Origin: Cutaneotrichosporon cavernicola | Taxonomy: Eukaryota > Basidiomycota > Tremellomycetes > Trichosporonales > Trichosporonaceae | DNA length: 64,000 bases | Assembly (NCBI RefSeq): GCF_030864355.1 | Contig: NC_083394.1 | Location: forward strand, 434,001 to 498,000 | Direction: 5' to 3' | In this document: positions 46,801 through 57,505 of the stretch, in pieces | How positions within the stretch are numbered: the stretch's first letter is position 1 | Layout: the number at the start of each line of letters is the position of its first letter | Translations under genes and position numbers: made by a program | Notes under the pieces: generated by a model | Told to the model about the DNA's origin: nothing | What the model saw: the letters and a program-made list of their open reading frames with translations, nothing else | Databases searched by the model: none

Positions 46801-47564
46801 GCACTAGGTGACGTACCATTGGCGGCGATTGTGGCTACCGTCAGCCGAAGACTTGGGCTGCGACCTGTCGCACCGTAACTGGGGCTCGGCTACTGTCAGC
46901 TGGGGTTCAAAGGTGGGAGGAAGATGAGCGGGCCGACGCCAGGTGAGCGGCGCCAAGCCGGTGGCCAAGGGGAAAATCATGGCGCGAGAACACCATGCGG
47001 TCGGCAGAATGCAGATGATCACAGTGGGAGACCGTCAAGCGGCCGCCAAGATGAAGATCATGATGTCGCAGACCATGTGACGAGGGGTGACGAGTGTGAA
47101 TCATTTGTGAGGGCTCGAGTGATGGAGCGAAGGATAGATGGGGGAAGGCACGCACTCGGTCACTAGTTAACGGGGTCGCCGGGGTGGATTGGTGAACCTC
47201 GGTCGAGCTCAACGGGGAGCGGACAGCGCTGGGATTCGTGACAGCTGGGCGCACACCAACGGCCGAGGCACTTGACCGCCCCGAGCGATAGCTTGACGTC
47301 CGTTCTGGGGTTGGCCGAGCGGTCCCGATCTGGGTACGCCCGCTTGTGTCCACGGCGCGTCGGGAGGGGCCGTGGTCCTCGTCGTCCGAGGACCGGTCGT
47401 CGACGTCCTCGCCCTCATCGTGCATGCGTGCGACGATGCGCTTGATTTGCTTCTTGAGTGCGCGGTAGTCAATATACGCGCGAGCCCATTCGGGCGTCGC
47501 GTTGTCCGCGAGGTAACTGGGTGAGCGGGAGCGGGGAAGGTGGTGCGTACCTGCCGAACTTCAT
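43854..47564 (-). CDS. SYG1: SYG1/XPR1-type phosphate exporter (SPX-EXS)
   Basis: The N-terminus starts at ATG 47564: MKFG... then, after a short intron, YLADNATPEWARAYIDYRAL and KKQIKRIVARM, the SPX signature. A Ser-rich insertion follows with uncertain introns near 46850-47160. After 46760 come SLRLPSPK, FEELYDTLEPDEKAFFDLLD, LELLKNYRILNLTGFRKAL and KKFEKATRI, completing SPX; then the EXS helices (WGALLQLYSGLFIPVFFGLL, FMEIPSFLFMTLSYCLFFSF) and the tail FRVETEHLGNADAYRVTREI. Introns were resolved at 44219-44349, 44570-44604 and 46293-46339. SPX binds inositol pyrophosphates; the family exports phosphate across the plasma membrane or Golgi. The unresolved part is the middle of the SPX region. 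Confidence 0.88.
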
Positions 47565-48042
47565 GATGGAGAAAGACTGAAAGTAATAAAAGAGTGGAGT
47601 GAAGAGTGTTGAGTGATAGGATGCTGCAGGGGGCGCGTATGTGCGTCAATGTGCCCCCCGCCGACTAACTTGTAATGAGTGCGATGAAAGAAATGTTAGG
47701 ATGTTGCAACGATGAGCTCGTTCTACCCATACCCAAATGGCAACAACTCAAACGGAACCTTTGGTTGATCAAACAACCTAAATGGGCCAGTCAACCACGT
47801 GTGCTTGTGCCATCATCACTTCCAGAATTCCAGAATTCCAGAATTCTAGACCTGAGTCATTGAAGTTCTGTCTAGACGCATGACGAGGAGCCCATACCAC
47901 GCTATACCACGCTAGATGGAGGTTAATGTAAGATTGACACAGCTAGTAGCTCGGGAATCTATGCATGACGTGTTGTACATTGTGTGGTCCTTCTATATAC
48001 ACAAGGGTGGCGGGAGGTCTAGATCACAGGGACCGATTTAGA
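47565..48042. other. Intergenic region between SYG1 and the DODA-type gene
   Basis: About 480 nt, tandem minus-strand genes. It carries three ccagaatt units (47822-47845) and some AT-rich sequence. No gene is supported. Confidence 0.4.
47822..47845. repeat. Minisatellite (ccagaatt)3
   Basis: Three exact ccagaatt copies with imperfect EcoRI-like flanks, in intergenic sequence. Confidence 0.9.
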
Positions 48043-49221
48043 TCACAGCGCAGCCTTCGGCTTCCACATCCACATGCCCCATCCGAGCGGCCCGTTGGGC
48101 TGCACAAAGATGTCCTGCAGTGCGTCCGTCTTTGGGTCAGCCGCTGCGGCCGCAACCACGAGCGGGAGGAGGTGCTCAGGCGTGGGGTGAGCCTGGCGGT
48201 ATGCGGGGTGCCGGAAGAGGCCAATTGCGCCCTCTGCAGGAGCGTCTGAATGCAGGGCTCCCTCGATCGCGTGCAGGAATGCGTCGCCGTATGAGCCCTT
48301 GCCCCCCATCATGTAGTCACGGAGATTGTGCACGGCCTGTCCCGAACCCATGATGCTGTAGCCCTCGTCACGGAGGGTGGAGAGGGCCTTGCCAAGCTTA
48401 GCGGCCGACACGGGGTTCGAGTCACCAGGTAGTGAGACCTGCACGATCGGGATGGCCGTCTTGCCGGCGAACGCGACAAGGAAGGGAACTGTTGTCAGCT
48501 CCGCTTAGGAGTCGGAGGGGCTGAAGGAGACTTACCCCACACACCGTGGTCGAGCCCGCGCTTGTCTGTGCTGGCCTCGACGCCAGATGACTTAAGCGCG
48601 GCCGTCACGTCCTTGAGCATCTGCGGGTCACCGCGCGACGCAAACTTCTGCTCGTAGTAATTCTTCGGGAACCCGTAGAAGTCGTACACGAGGGGGTTGG
48701 ACGAGTCGGTGTTGACTGCAGTTAGTAACCAGGTGGGCGACTGGACCAAAGGTGGGGAAGGAGAACGCAGAGGTGGCAGATAGGTATCCAGAGGCAAGGG
48801 AGAGTAGTTTAGAGATAAGAAAATGAGCCGAACAGGAACGCGCAAAGCGACAGAGGTACTCACCAACAACGCCGTCCGAGTGAGAAGGGTTCTCCCAGTG
48901 CGCAGACACGACAACAAGGCCACGAGGTTTCTCGGCTTCGATCATCTTCCCATACTTCTGCCAGGCCTTGTACGGTGCGCTTGTTGTCTCGAACATCGTG
49001 GGCGGCCCGCCATGCGAGAGGAAGTAGACCTGGCCCTTGCCAGATTGAGCAGCTGCGGTCGCCATGGTGCGTTGAGTGAGGGAGGTGGTGGAAGTGGAGG
49101 TGAGAGGGATGCGGAAAGTGGCCAAGTTGAAGGGTAAGCGTGGAATGATGAGGACGGCCGCGAGGATACAGATCGAGATGAGGACGAGCAGCTTGGTGCG
49201 TGTGCGCGGGCTGCGAGGCAT
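48043..49221 (-). CDS. DODA-type extradiol dioxygenase with N-terminal membrane segment
   Basis: Three exons (48864-49221, 48536-48715, 48043-48488) sum to 328 codons (327 aa). Metal-binding His candidates of the LigB/DODA fold are in LSHGGPPTMF, VVSAHWENPSH, GLDHGVWG and HPTPEHLLPL. The family opens catechol rings (DOPA in plants and fungi) and includes hydroxylated aromatics. Before this domain, the residues near 10-30 (LLVLISICILAAVLIIPRLP) form a hydrophobic helix after a basic start (MPRSPRTRTK), so the protein may be an N-terminally anchored or secreted form. A second ATG (MATAAAQSGKG, residue about 53) would give a soluble enzyme. Introns are 148 and 47 nt. Confidence 0.85.
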
Positions 49222-49415
49222 ATGGATTGATGTTCAGGCTGGAGTGAGAGCGAGATATATATACCCAGAGTCCAAAGTCGTCATTACAAACCGCTTCCGA
49301 CGGAAGTGGGGTTGACGTGCCCTAGAGACCGAATTCGCCGCACTCCGCCCGCTTCGCCGCTGGTGATGCTGAGTGATGTTTGGGAGGAAAGTGTAAGCAA
49401 CGGACGAGCTGCTGC

Positions 49416-49772
49416 TTAGACGGTGGGCGTTGGGGACGGGACGCGGTGCCGGCGGTGCATCGCGTGCCGGCGGGAGCGCGGCTCGATGCGGACGTGCACG
49501 TGGCCCTTGGGCTTGGGCTTCTTCTCGCCCAAAGAGGGACGCGTGAGTGGACGCGGAGCTCCGACGCGGTACCGGAATTCGGGGACCTTGTTCTTCTTGT
49601 TGGTGCGCTGCTTGCGCTTGCTGGGAGGTTTGAGGGCAAGCGCGGCTAGGTCGCGCGTGAGGGATGCCAAGGACGTGTCTGCGCGCAGCTGGGGATTGGC
49701 AGGGGCGGGCGCGACTGGGGCGGCTGGAGCTGCTGAGGTAGTCACTGGTGTCGACCCTACCGGAGCCGTCAT
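49416..49772 (-). CDS. Small basic hypothetical protein
   Basis: An uninterrupted ORF of 118 aa (starting MTAPVGSTPVTTS) with an Ala/Pro-rich N-terminus, a Lys-rich middle (PPSKRKQRTNKKNKVPEFRY) and a C-terminal Arg/His tail (RSRRHAMHRRHRVPSP). No family was recognised. The opposite strand also carries an ORF over this stretch, but its composition is not better. It could be a ribosome- or nucleolus-associated protein by composition alone, which is weak evidence. Confidence 0.45.
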   Translation of the reverse strand: MTAPVGSTPVTTSAAPAAPVAPAPANPQLRADTSLASLTRDLAALALKPPSKRKQRTNKKNKVPEFRYRVGAPRPLTRPSLGEKKPKPKGHVHVRIEPRSRRHAMHRRHRVPSPTPTV

Positions 49773-50101
49773 CTGTCTGTGGAACTGTGCACTGATAACA
49801 AGGTCAAAGAGTGGGAATGGAGAGTGATGCCAAGAGGTGAGAGAAGGTTGAGGGTAGAGGTTGAGGTATGTGGTGATGCGGACTGCTGTGCGGAGGAAGG
49901 TTGTACGCCGAGATGACGCGCAAGGCCATCTGGACACCTTGACCAGGGAAAACGGCAGGCAACAGTATTACAATCCAACTTGGGCAGACACTCGGCAGAC
50001 AGCATGAATTAAACCAATAGCAGCGAGGGTATGGAATACAACATAGAACAGCATGTAATGCAAGTGGATGCAGATGATTACCCATGCACAGATCACACAG
50101 A
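49773..50101. other. Intergenic region, small basic protein to RING gene
   Basis: About 330 nt between tandem minus-strand genes. An upstream open extension of the small protein frame reaches 49937 without an ATG of its own. Nothing else is supported. Confidence 0.35.
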
Positions 50102-52053
50102 CTACACCTCAAGCTCACCCTGGCGTCGTTGTGTAGCCCCAGCAGACGTATCACCCCCTGACACACCACTTTCCCCCTCCGTCTTCTGCGCCTTGAGCAA
50201 ATCCTTGACGTTCTGCGAGCAATAAGGACATATGCCGGAGTGGTTTGTCAGCCAGTTGTCAACGCATTCGACGTGGAAAACGTGCTTGCAGGGCAGCTGT
50301 CGCAGGCGCTCGATCTCGTACATCTCCTGGCCGGGGACTTCGCGTGGTGGCACAAACGAGCTCTGACAGATGGCACAGGTGACCTGGTGCGCTTTGAGAA
50401 TTACTCCCCGAAGTCGGAGGCGTGCTGGGTCCACCTCGCCTGGCGGCACTGGCTCACCCCTGGGCTCGTCCCTAGACTCGTCCTTGGGCTCGTCCTTGGG
50501 CTCATCGGCTGAGACCTGGTCGCTCTTGTCATCCTCGAGCCCCATCACCTTCTTAAGCAGTGTCGATGCGACGCCCTTCGATGTACCCTCATGCAAGCTC
50601 TCGGCCTTGGACGGCTCATAAATCGACGGTTCAGGCAAAGGCTCAGATGGGTCGGGGACGTATGCGACGACTGGACACGCCTTGAGGTCATCCTCGGTGA
50701 GCTTTTCTGGCTGCGGCGTGCGTGGGCGGACCATTCCCAGAAACGGCCGGACGGGCCAGCCGAACAAGTGCGCGAGCATCTGTGGTGAGCAACGCCGATG
50801 TGGAATCTCACCAAATAGCAGCCTGCGATGAGAAGGAGAATGACACTACCAATAACCATGTACGCGTAGTACACGGCGTGCAGCCAACCGAAGAGAATCG
50901 TCGTGAAGAGCAGCGGCCACCAGAGGAGCGGAGCGCTTCTGTAGCAGTTATCCTCGTGGACGTTTGGAATCTGTGAAAAGCACGCGACTGAGCCGAGGAT
51001 CCAGAGCATAACGTGCACGATCGCCATAGAGTTAATGACCTTGACTGCGAGGACGTCGGCAGTCGCGGCGCACTTTATGCGCAGCCGGAGCCACCGCTCG
51101 GAATTGGACTCGCTCGGCTCCGGGTATGCGAGTGCGGAGGATAGCGGTAGTGGAGGTGGGTACGCTTGGCCGGCCGTGGACCCAACGGGCAAGGTGGACG
51201 CGATGGACAGCGATGAAATGTGTTGCCTGGGACTACTGGAAGCCGTGGCAAGGGCGACCGAGAGCGTGGAAACATTGGCTTCGCTCTCACTTAGGCCTGG
51301 ACTCGGCTCACACGACGCGGCTGGGTCAGCGCTTCCGTGCGACGAGGCATGATCGACCACCGAGCTGGAGCACCAACTCGACCTCGCCGAGGAGCTGGCG
51401 CAGTCCGTCGGCACCGCGGGTGGAGACGATGGAGGGTGTGAGGGGGATGGGGAATGGGAGGATGGCGAGGGCGAGAGGGGAAAGTTGAGTAAGACATGGT
51501 TATGTGATGCGGAGCTCGGGCTAGCGGCAGCCGTGACGAGCCTGCTTGAGGGCCGGTGCCCCGGTGCGGAAGCTGGGCGTGTAACACACAGCGAGTGCGT
51601 ACCGCACTCGGACGGTGCCTGCGGCAGTGGAAGAGAGTGGGTGCTCCCCAATGAAGATGCTTCCACCATGTCGGGATGTTCGTCTATCACGCCGACGCAC
51701 GGCTCGATCACACCGACGTACGGCTCGAGCTCCAAGCCGTCTTCGTGCACGTGTTCGTCTTCTATGTGCTCGGCTTGCCACCGAGGCCGGCGGTGAAACA
51801 CCCACATCTTGGCGATAATACACAGCCCCAACCGTGCAGTGGATACGGCGAGCAGCGCTACGAAGAGGGAGGGTTTATGGCAGCGGCCTGACTTGGTTTG
51901 GAGGTTGGGTCCATCTGGTGAGCGAGTGCGCGATGCCAGAGCGAGGAGGGTGATGGACACGATGAAGGTTGCTGACATTGCTGTGAAGGACGCAGTATCG
52001 AGGACACGTTCACGCTGGTCGCGCCATGCGGCACGGCGCCCGGCGGCTTCCAT
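50102..52053 (-). CDS. Multi-pass membrane RING-H2 ubiquitin ligase
   Basis: Two exons (50812-52053, 50102-50779) sum to 640 codons (639 aa). Membrane segments lie near the N-terminus (FTAMSATFIVSITLLALAS; LFVALLAVSTARLGLCIIA) and around residues 340-410 (SMAIVHVMLWILGSVACFS; LLWWPLLFTTILFGWLHAVY; YMVIGSVILLLIAGCYLM). They are separated by a long Ser/Pro-rich loop. The C-terminal tail has a RING-H2: CAICQSSFVPPRE, LPCKHVFHVECVDNWL, CPYCSQNV, with a longer than usual spacing after the second Cys. The family is typical of ER or Golgi ubiquitin ligases; substrate is unknown. The start at ATG 52053 is the first ATG; an upstream TTG at 52149 is not used. The intron is 32 nt. Confidence 0.8.
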
Positions 52054-52249
52054 TGACGCGTCAGTCGAGTCGAGAGGAAAGGTTGGGGAAGACGAGCGGG
52101 GAGAAGTAACAGTAGGTAGAGATGCAAGTTGATCGTGAAAAGGAGCCAAGCTGGATTTGATTGCTGGCGTGTGGTGCTGTGCTGATCCTATTTATCTTGG
52201 GTGGCAAATGCCAAAAGGGGACGGGGTGGTGGCGTGGCGCGGCGTGGCG

Positions 52250-52250
<1 letters not shown>

Positions 52251-52278
<28 letters not shown>
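52251..52278. repeat. Minisatellite (gagagtt)4
   Basis: Four exact copies, running into an imperfect ggagtggg tract. Confidence 0.9.
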
Positions 52279-52280
<2 letters not shown>

Positions 52281-52404
52281 AGTGGGAGTTGGAGTGGGAG
52301 TGAGCGAAATGACAGGTAACCGCAAGTCTGTTTTTACTCGTGTGAGTGATAAATCGGTGCGAGTTGGATAGATATGAAGCGTTGAAGACTATAATGTCTT
52401 GTTT

Positions 52405-52428
52405 CATTTGCATTTGCATTTGCATTTG
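52405..52428. repeat. Microsatellite (catttg)4
   Basis: Four exact catttg copies about 215 nt before the MRPL31 ATG. Confidence 0.95.
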
Positions 52429-52643
52429 CAGTGCTCACCGTTGTTGTTATTCTCACCGTCATTTAAACCAAAGTCATGATCGTCACTCAGGCACCAACCA
52501 CCAGGCACCGGCGCACCCTTGCAAGCTTTCAACTCCACGTGGAGTTACTTCCGTCTTGCTGCCTCCGAACTCTCCGCCAAAAGTCGGTTGCAACCTCTCC
52601 TTGATCGACACTTGCACTTGACTAACAACCCGCAACACGCGCC

Positions 52644-53128
52644 ATGTTCGGAGCCCTCCGCCCTTCATCGGTCCTCAACGGCGGCCTGCTCTGGAAGGTG
52701 CCGTATCGCCTGTCCAACACCCGCAAGGCAAACCTCCGGCAGCGCCTGAAGCGTGTCGACTCGGTTATTGCCGCTGTGGCCGAGAGCGGCGTCGAGTGCC
52801 GCGCGCTCACTAAAGCTCTTGAGCTGCCAAAGGAGAGCGAGATGCTTGCCAAGGGTGAGTAGGGCCGGAGTAGAGTCATGTCAGGCTGAGGGTATGGGGC
52901 TTTGGGGGTTTGGGGCTGAGGAGAGAGGAAGGTGCAACAAGCCGAAGTGTCGAGTTGAAGCCTTCTCGTTGCTAACTCACAGACAAGTACACAACCTACG
53001 ACCCCAAGTACCAGCAGCACAAGTGGCGCAAGGGCGTCCACAAGGTGCCCAAGTGGACCAAGGTACGCTCTCCTCTAGCGCGCGCTCACATACAGTTGAC
53101 ATTGCGTACCAACCCTAAGGGTTTCTAG
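52644..53128 (+). CDS. MRPL31: Mitochondrial large-subunit ribosomal protein Mrpl31 (mL60)
   Basis: Three exons (52644-52854, 52983-53062, 53096-53128) sum to 108 codons (107 aa). It opens with MFGALRPSSVLNGGLLWKVP and LSNTRKANLRQRLKRVD, very like yeast Mrpl31, and ends YQQHKWRKGVHKVPKWTK then LTLRTNPKGF. This fungal-specific mitoribosomal protein is imported into mitochondria. Introns are 128 and 33 nt. The stop at 53126-53128 faces the stop of the unrecognised gene starting at 53166, only 37 nt away. Confidence 0.9.
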
Positions 53129-53165
53129 TGTATCCGCATGGCATGTAACAACATCTCCCTCTCCG

Positions 53166-56045
53166 TCAGAACCACCGCTGCTGGTAAAAGTATGCCGGGG
53201 CGTGCGGCGCGAACCCATGGACGAATTGCACCGGCACCGGCCGAACGTAAGTGTACCTCTCGACGTGTGTGTGCTGAGCGCGTGCGTTGCCCTCGCGCAC
53301 ACGCTCTCGCTCGCGACGGCGGTCCTGCTTCTGCTGAGAGCTCTCGAGCTCAGAGTCCGGATTAGTGGGGGTATGCCCGTCCTGGTTCAACTCGGTCTTG
53401 CTCCGCCCCTGGGACCGGGTGAACGATGTGCTGCGCTGACGTACGCGCTGTTCAGCGAGCTGCGGCACGGTCCGCGGCACGGTCTGCTTCCGAGTCGGTT
53501 TACCCTGCCTGCTCTCCGTTGGTGCCGTCCGCGTAGAGCTCGTCTCGCGGCTCTCTGTGGTCTTGCGTGGGATGCGCTGCAGTGCTGGTCGGTTGTTGTA
53601 GGGAGCGAAGGCGTTGCCATCCCTCCACTCCTCCTTCTGCTCCGCTAAGCAGTACGCTTCTTCCTCCGCTTCAAGCGCTCGGCGCATCCACGTCACAAGG
53701 CACTCGAGGACCGTGCAGGCTGTCTCGCTGCGGCGGATCTTTGATGATACCACACACTGCGTCAAGTCTTTGTTGAAGACTCCGAAGACCCACCACTTTA
53801 ACGTCGTGGCGACCCAATACCGCACCCCGTGCGCCACACACTCGTCATACATTTGAGCTTGAAGCAGGTTGGCGAGACCGGATGTGTTGTCCGATCTGGA
53901 ATACTGTTTCCAGTGCTCTTGTGTACGTGTAAACGCGCTCAAGACCTCCTTGGTGTATGGTGAGGGAGGAACGACCGAGACCAGGAGCGCGCGGCGGTCT
54001 ATCGGCCCTAACGCTGGCCCTCCGTTCGCCTCGTCGCGCACGAGGATCAGCGAACCGTATCCGTCAGGGAATCCTTGGTAGTTCTTCTCCTTGTGGCCCT
54101 TGCGGCGCACCGCTGACGGGGCATACATGAACGTGGCGTCGGTATAATGGAACCGAATGGCGTGGACAGCACTGAGGGCAGAAGTGAGGACGGTGCCGTT
54201 CAGCCATTGGAGCAGGTACTGGTCGCAGGGCAAGACAGAGGACGTCTCGCGGAAGCGCTTGGTATGGAAGTTGGTAGCGGGCACCGTGAAGCGCTCCTCG
54301 CCCCGCCGATCGTCCTTGGCCAACAGAGTGTCAGGTACGTGGACTTCAACGTCGTCGACGACCATGTCTTTAAAGTAATCGTCGCGCGCCCACCCCCGCA
54401 ATTGCCGCCTATTACGCTGCGCCTCGGCGAGATTGAGGCGGCGGGTGAACTCTCGGCCACTGGGCCCCCAGTCAGAGCGCCCAAAACTCTGCCGCTGACC
54501 CGACTCAGGCCAGCGCTCAAACTTCTCGATCGACGAGTGCGCCAGGTAGCCGCGCAGGTTACTAAATGGACTCACCGTGTGCCCTCCGCCGAACATGCGC
54601 TTGGCTCCTCTCTGGATAGGCTGAGGGGTTTCAGGTGACTTGAGAAGAGAAGGCAAGTCGTGGTGGCTGCGATGTTGTGGCTTGTGCGGTGGGTGTAGGG
54701 AAAGGTCGTCGTCGATTTCGCTGAAGCTTACGCGTGAGGCTAAGCTGTTTTTGCTTTGCCTACGCCGCAAGGTCGTCTTTGTCTTGCTTGTCGGCTTCAA
54801 GCCTACATCTCGGCGCCGCTGGTGCCCTTCGCGTTCGCCTTCAAGGTCATCCATGTCTGAATACAAAGCCGCCTTGCGGTGGGACCGGTGTAGAGATGAG
54901 CCGGGAAGGGGCGAAGTGGAGCGATGGGACATCTCTGGCGGCAAGCGTGCGGCTGTCGGGAAGGGAGTAGGGGGGCGGCGGAGCGAGCTTTCACGACGGG
55001 ATCGAGATGGCTGCTCTTGGTATATAGTAGAGTCCGTCATTCGGTGTTGGGAACGCGTCGGTGCCCTTGAGGTTGGAGTCGCCTTGATCAGCCCGGGGTG
55101 TTGGGGGTCGTAAGAAAAGCGGTAGTTGAACCGGACGCCCAACTTGTACTCCCTAGTAGGGCGTTCAGCCCGGAGAGTGGGCAGCGGAGGCGGTGCCGGG
55201 CGGGGTGATAGGATGGGGTGGTGGAGTGGGGGATAGTTCCCTTTCGTCTCAGGTTGTGGAGTCGACGGTACGTGCCCTGGGATTGCCTGCACCGAGCGCG
55301 TCGAGCGGAGAGGAGCCGAGGGCCGGCTGGCTTGCCCGTGAGGGACTCGATTCTGCAGTGGCGTGACCATGGGCAATTTCAGCTTGGAAGTAGGTGTGGC
55401 TGCTGGTGTGGCGTTGAGAATATTGCTCCTCCGTTCAAGGGGCGTATGGATAGCTAGGTTGTCGATGGAGGGTACTGAGCGCGTCGGTGGGGTGGAAGTG
55501 GCTCCAAAGGATGCGAGGGGTTTGGGGTTGATGACGAGGTGAGATATGTCTTCAACAAGAGGGGATGTCAAGCAACGAAACATCGAGGCCACGCAAGGCG
55601 CGGAGCTGATAACTGTGCGCCGCGTCCCTGGCGAGCAGAGAACGTCTTAGAGAGTTGGGAGTCGACCTTGTTCCCTCGTCTCTTTCAATCTCGAAGCCCT
55701 CGGCTGATCTGTGCCCAGTCAGGACCGTGCGACGTTCGTACTCTTCGCGGCTGTCGAGAAGCTGGTGTAGAAGCTGCTGAACCTTGGCCTCGGGGTCGAC
55801 AAGTGGATTCTCAATGACGACCAGTGTCGTGAAGCAAGCGATCCGTCCGTTTCGCTAGTGATCTGAGAGTCGATAGCGTCGCGCACTGTGTTCCAATAGC
55901 TACCATCAGTGGCAAACCATGGAGAAACATACCTGTATATTGGCACGAGGGATGAACGCGGGCTCCGGTTGATCCGCGAAGGATACAGACGTTCGCCTAG
56001 TGTCCTTCGCGCTTCGATATGTTCGGGTGAGTCGTGTTGGAGAGT
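53166..56045 (-). CDS. Unrecognised large protein (at least 927 aa; 5' end unresolved)
   Basis: Three exons on the minus strand were joined by matching phase: 55887-56045, 55614-55854, 53166-55549, giving 928 codons with the stop. The N-terminal part reads HIEARRTLGERLYPSRINRS, then after two short introns IACFTTLVVIENPLVDPEA and VQQLLHQLLDSREEYERR. The middle is Ser/Arg-rich and disordered. A more ordered segment follows (VLPCDQYLLQWLNGTVLTSA; YGSLILVRDEANGGPALGPI; SVVPPSPYTKEVLSAFTRTQ), then a charged, Arg-rich tail. No family was recognised. No ATG was found in frame at the top of the first exon, so an upstream exon is expected. It ends 37 nt from MRPL31. Confidence 0.65.
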
Positions 56046-57505
56046 CTATGCACGTGTGGTGTGAACCGACGGAAGGATTGCGCCTGCACCAGTCTGTATG
56101 GGTATGGCCTTCAAGGTGGAGCGGCAGCAAAGGGGAGGTTGATAGGGTGAGGAACAAGGGCGGTTGAACGCCACAAGCATACATATATACGGGCGCGGCC
56201 TTCAAGCCGCGGAGGTTTGCAAGGGAATGGAAGCGACCGGATGTGTGAGAGGTAAGCTACTACCCCCATCGCGAGGCAGTCTGCGGTGACATGGTTCTCA
56301 ACACGTGTTTTGCAGGACGTGGGTGTTGTGGCATTTCGCGGAAGAGTCACCTTGTAACGGAGGATTGCAGCGACGACGAGGCGACAGGGTCAGGCGGTTT
56401 CAGCCAAAAGACAAGTGAGCATGCCAAGGCTTCTGAGCCCCGTCTTAGGCCTAAAGTGATGGAATGGTGTGGCAACACTTGGTGATGGTGGCGACAACGA
56501 GTGGCGGGTTGTTGTGGTCGTAAGATGAGGTACGTGGAACCCAGAGAGACGACAGTGGCGGTGGGCAGCTATGACCGGGGAATAGAAGCGCTTCGACTCT
56601 GGCGTTAGCGCGGTCCCAAGAGAACAATGCCGCCGGCAGGTGCGTGCCCGAAACGCAGTCGCCGCTGGTGGCTGAGAAACCCATGATGCTGTCCCATCAC
56701 ATTTGGGAATATGGTCCTCAACGTATCCCCCGCTCGGACTGTGTCGCGAAATCCCAAATCCGCCTGTTTTGATCCTTGCGCAACCAAAGGGTTGGTGGCC
56801 AGGACTTAGGATGCGGAAAACCCATGGGGCCACCTTCAGTGACTCGTTGCGAAGCTCAATGTTAGAGGGCACGGGGCCGGAACCCGCCAGAACCCCTGTC
56901 GCGGGCTTGTCGGGATGGCCAGGCGAAGCTTGGAACACTTCTCGGCACAGAGTTTCGCCGACAGCGGCTGTGCTCACTCATCACTGAGTCGCGCCAAGGT
57001 CCATGCCTGTACATATCTGTCAGCGGCATTGGCGAGTATGTGCGCAGAATGCGGAGCAGAATTACCGCTGGTGTCGGGAATACCCAACGCCAATGAAGAA
57101 ACGCTACCCAACGCCTTCTGTGTTAGGCTACCCAGGGTGCCCGCACCGAGACACCCGTCCTCTGAAATACAATACAGTACATCAAGTGAAACGCGTCCAA
57201 ACGAGTAATCTTGAAGCCGACTGCATCAGCGTCACAGTCAATTCAGGAAAGCCTGTTAGTGGCAGGATCATGGAACAGGATGCATATTGTGCACGTCTGA
57301 GGATAATCATCGTGGTATCGGGAATGTCCGCTATTTAGGCGGGCGTGTTCGAAAGCTGCGGACTGAATGGTATGTATGCGGGGTTGGTCAAAACGAATGG
57401 CCTTCACAACGTTGGAGGGATGGGCCTTGGATGTGTCGGAGTTTGAGATACACAGATCGGGCAAGGTCAGCTGGATATAACCAGAGGTGTGTTGATGCTT
57501 GTTGT
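56046..57505. other. Unannotated interval, no supported gene
   Basis: 1.46 kb between two minus-strand unrecognised genes. Open frames here (for example 56390-56977 on minus, 196 codons) lack an ATG near the start and show no domain. It may contain the missing 5' exon of the 53.2-kb gene and the 3' flank of the 57.5-kb gene. No repeats were noticed. Confidence 0.35.

Larger units (their letters stand above)
52054..52643. promoter_or_regulatory. Divergent promoter region RING ligase/MRPL31
   Basis: 590 nt between divergent starts, with (gagagtt)4 at 52251-52278 followed by a ggagtggg-rich stretch and (catttg)4 at 52405-52428. Promoter role is inferred from orientation. Confidence 0.4.

Noticed and set aside
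56390..56977. Minus-strand open frame of 196 codons
   Set aside because: It begins with GTG directly after an in-frame stop, and lacks an ATG near the start; no domain.
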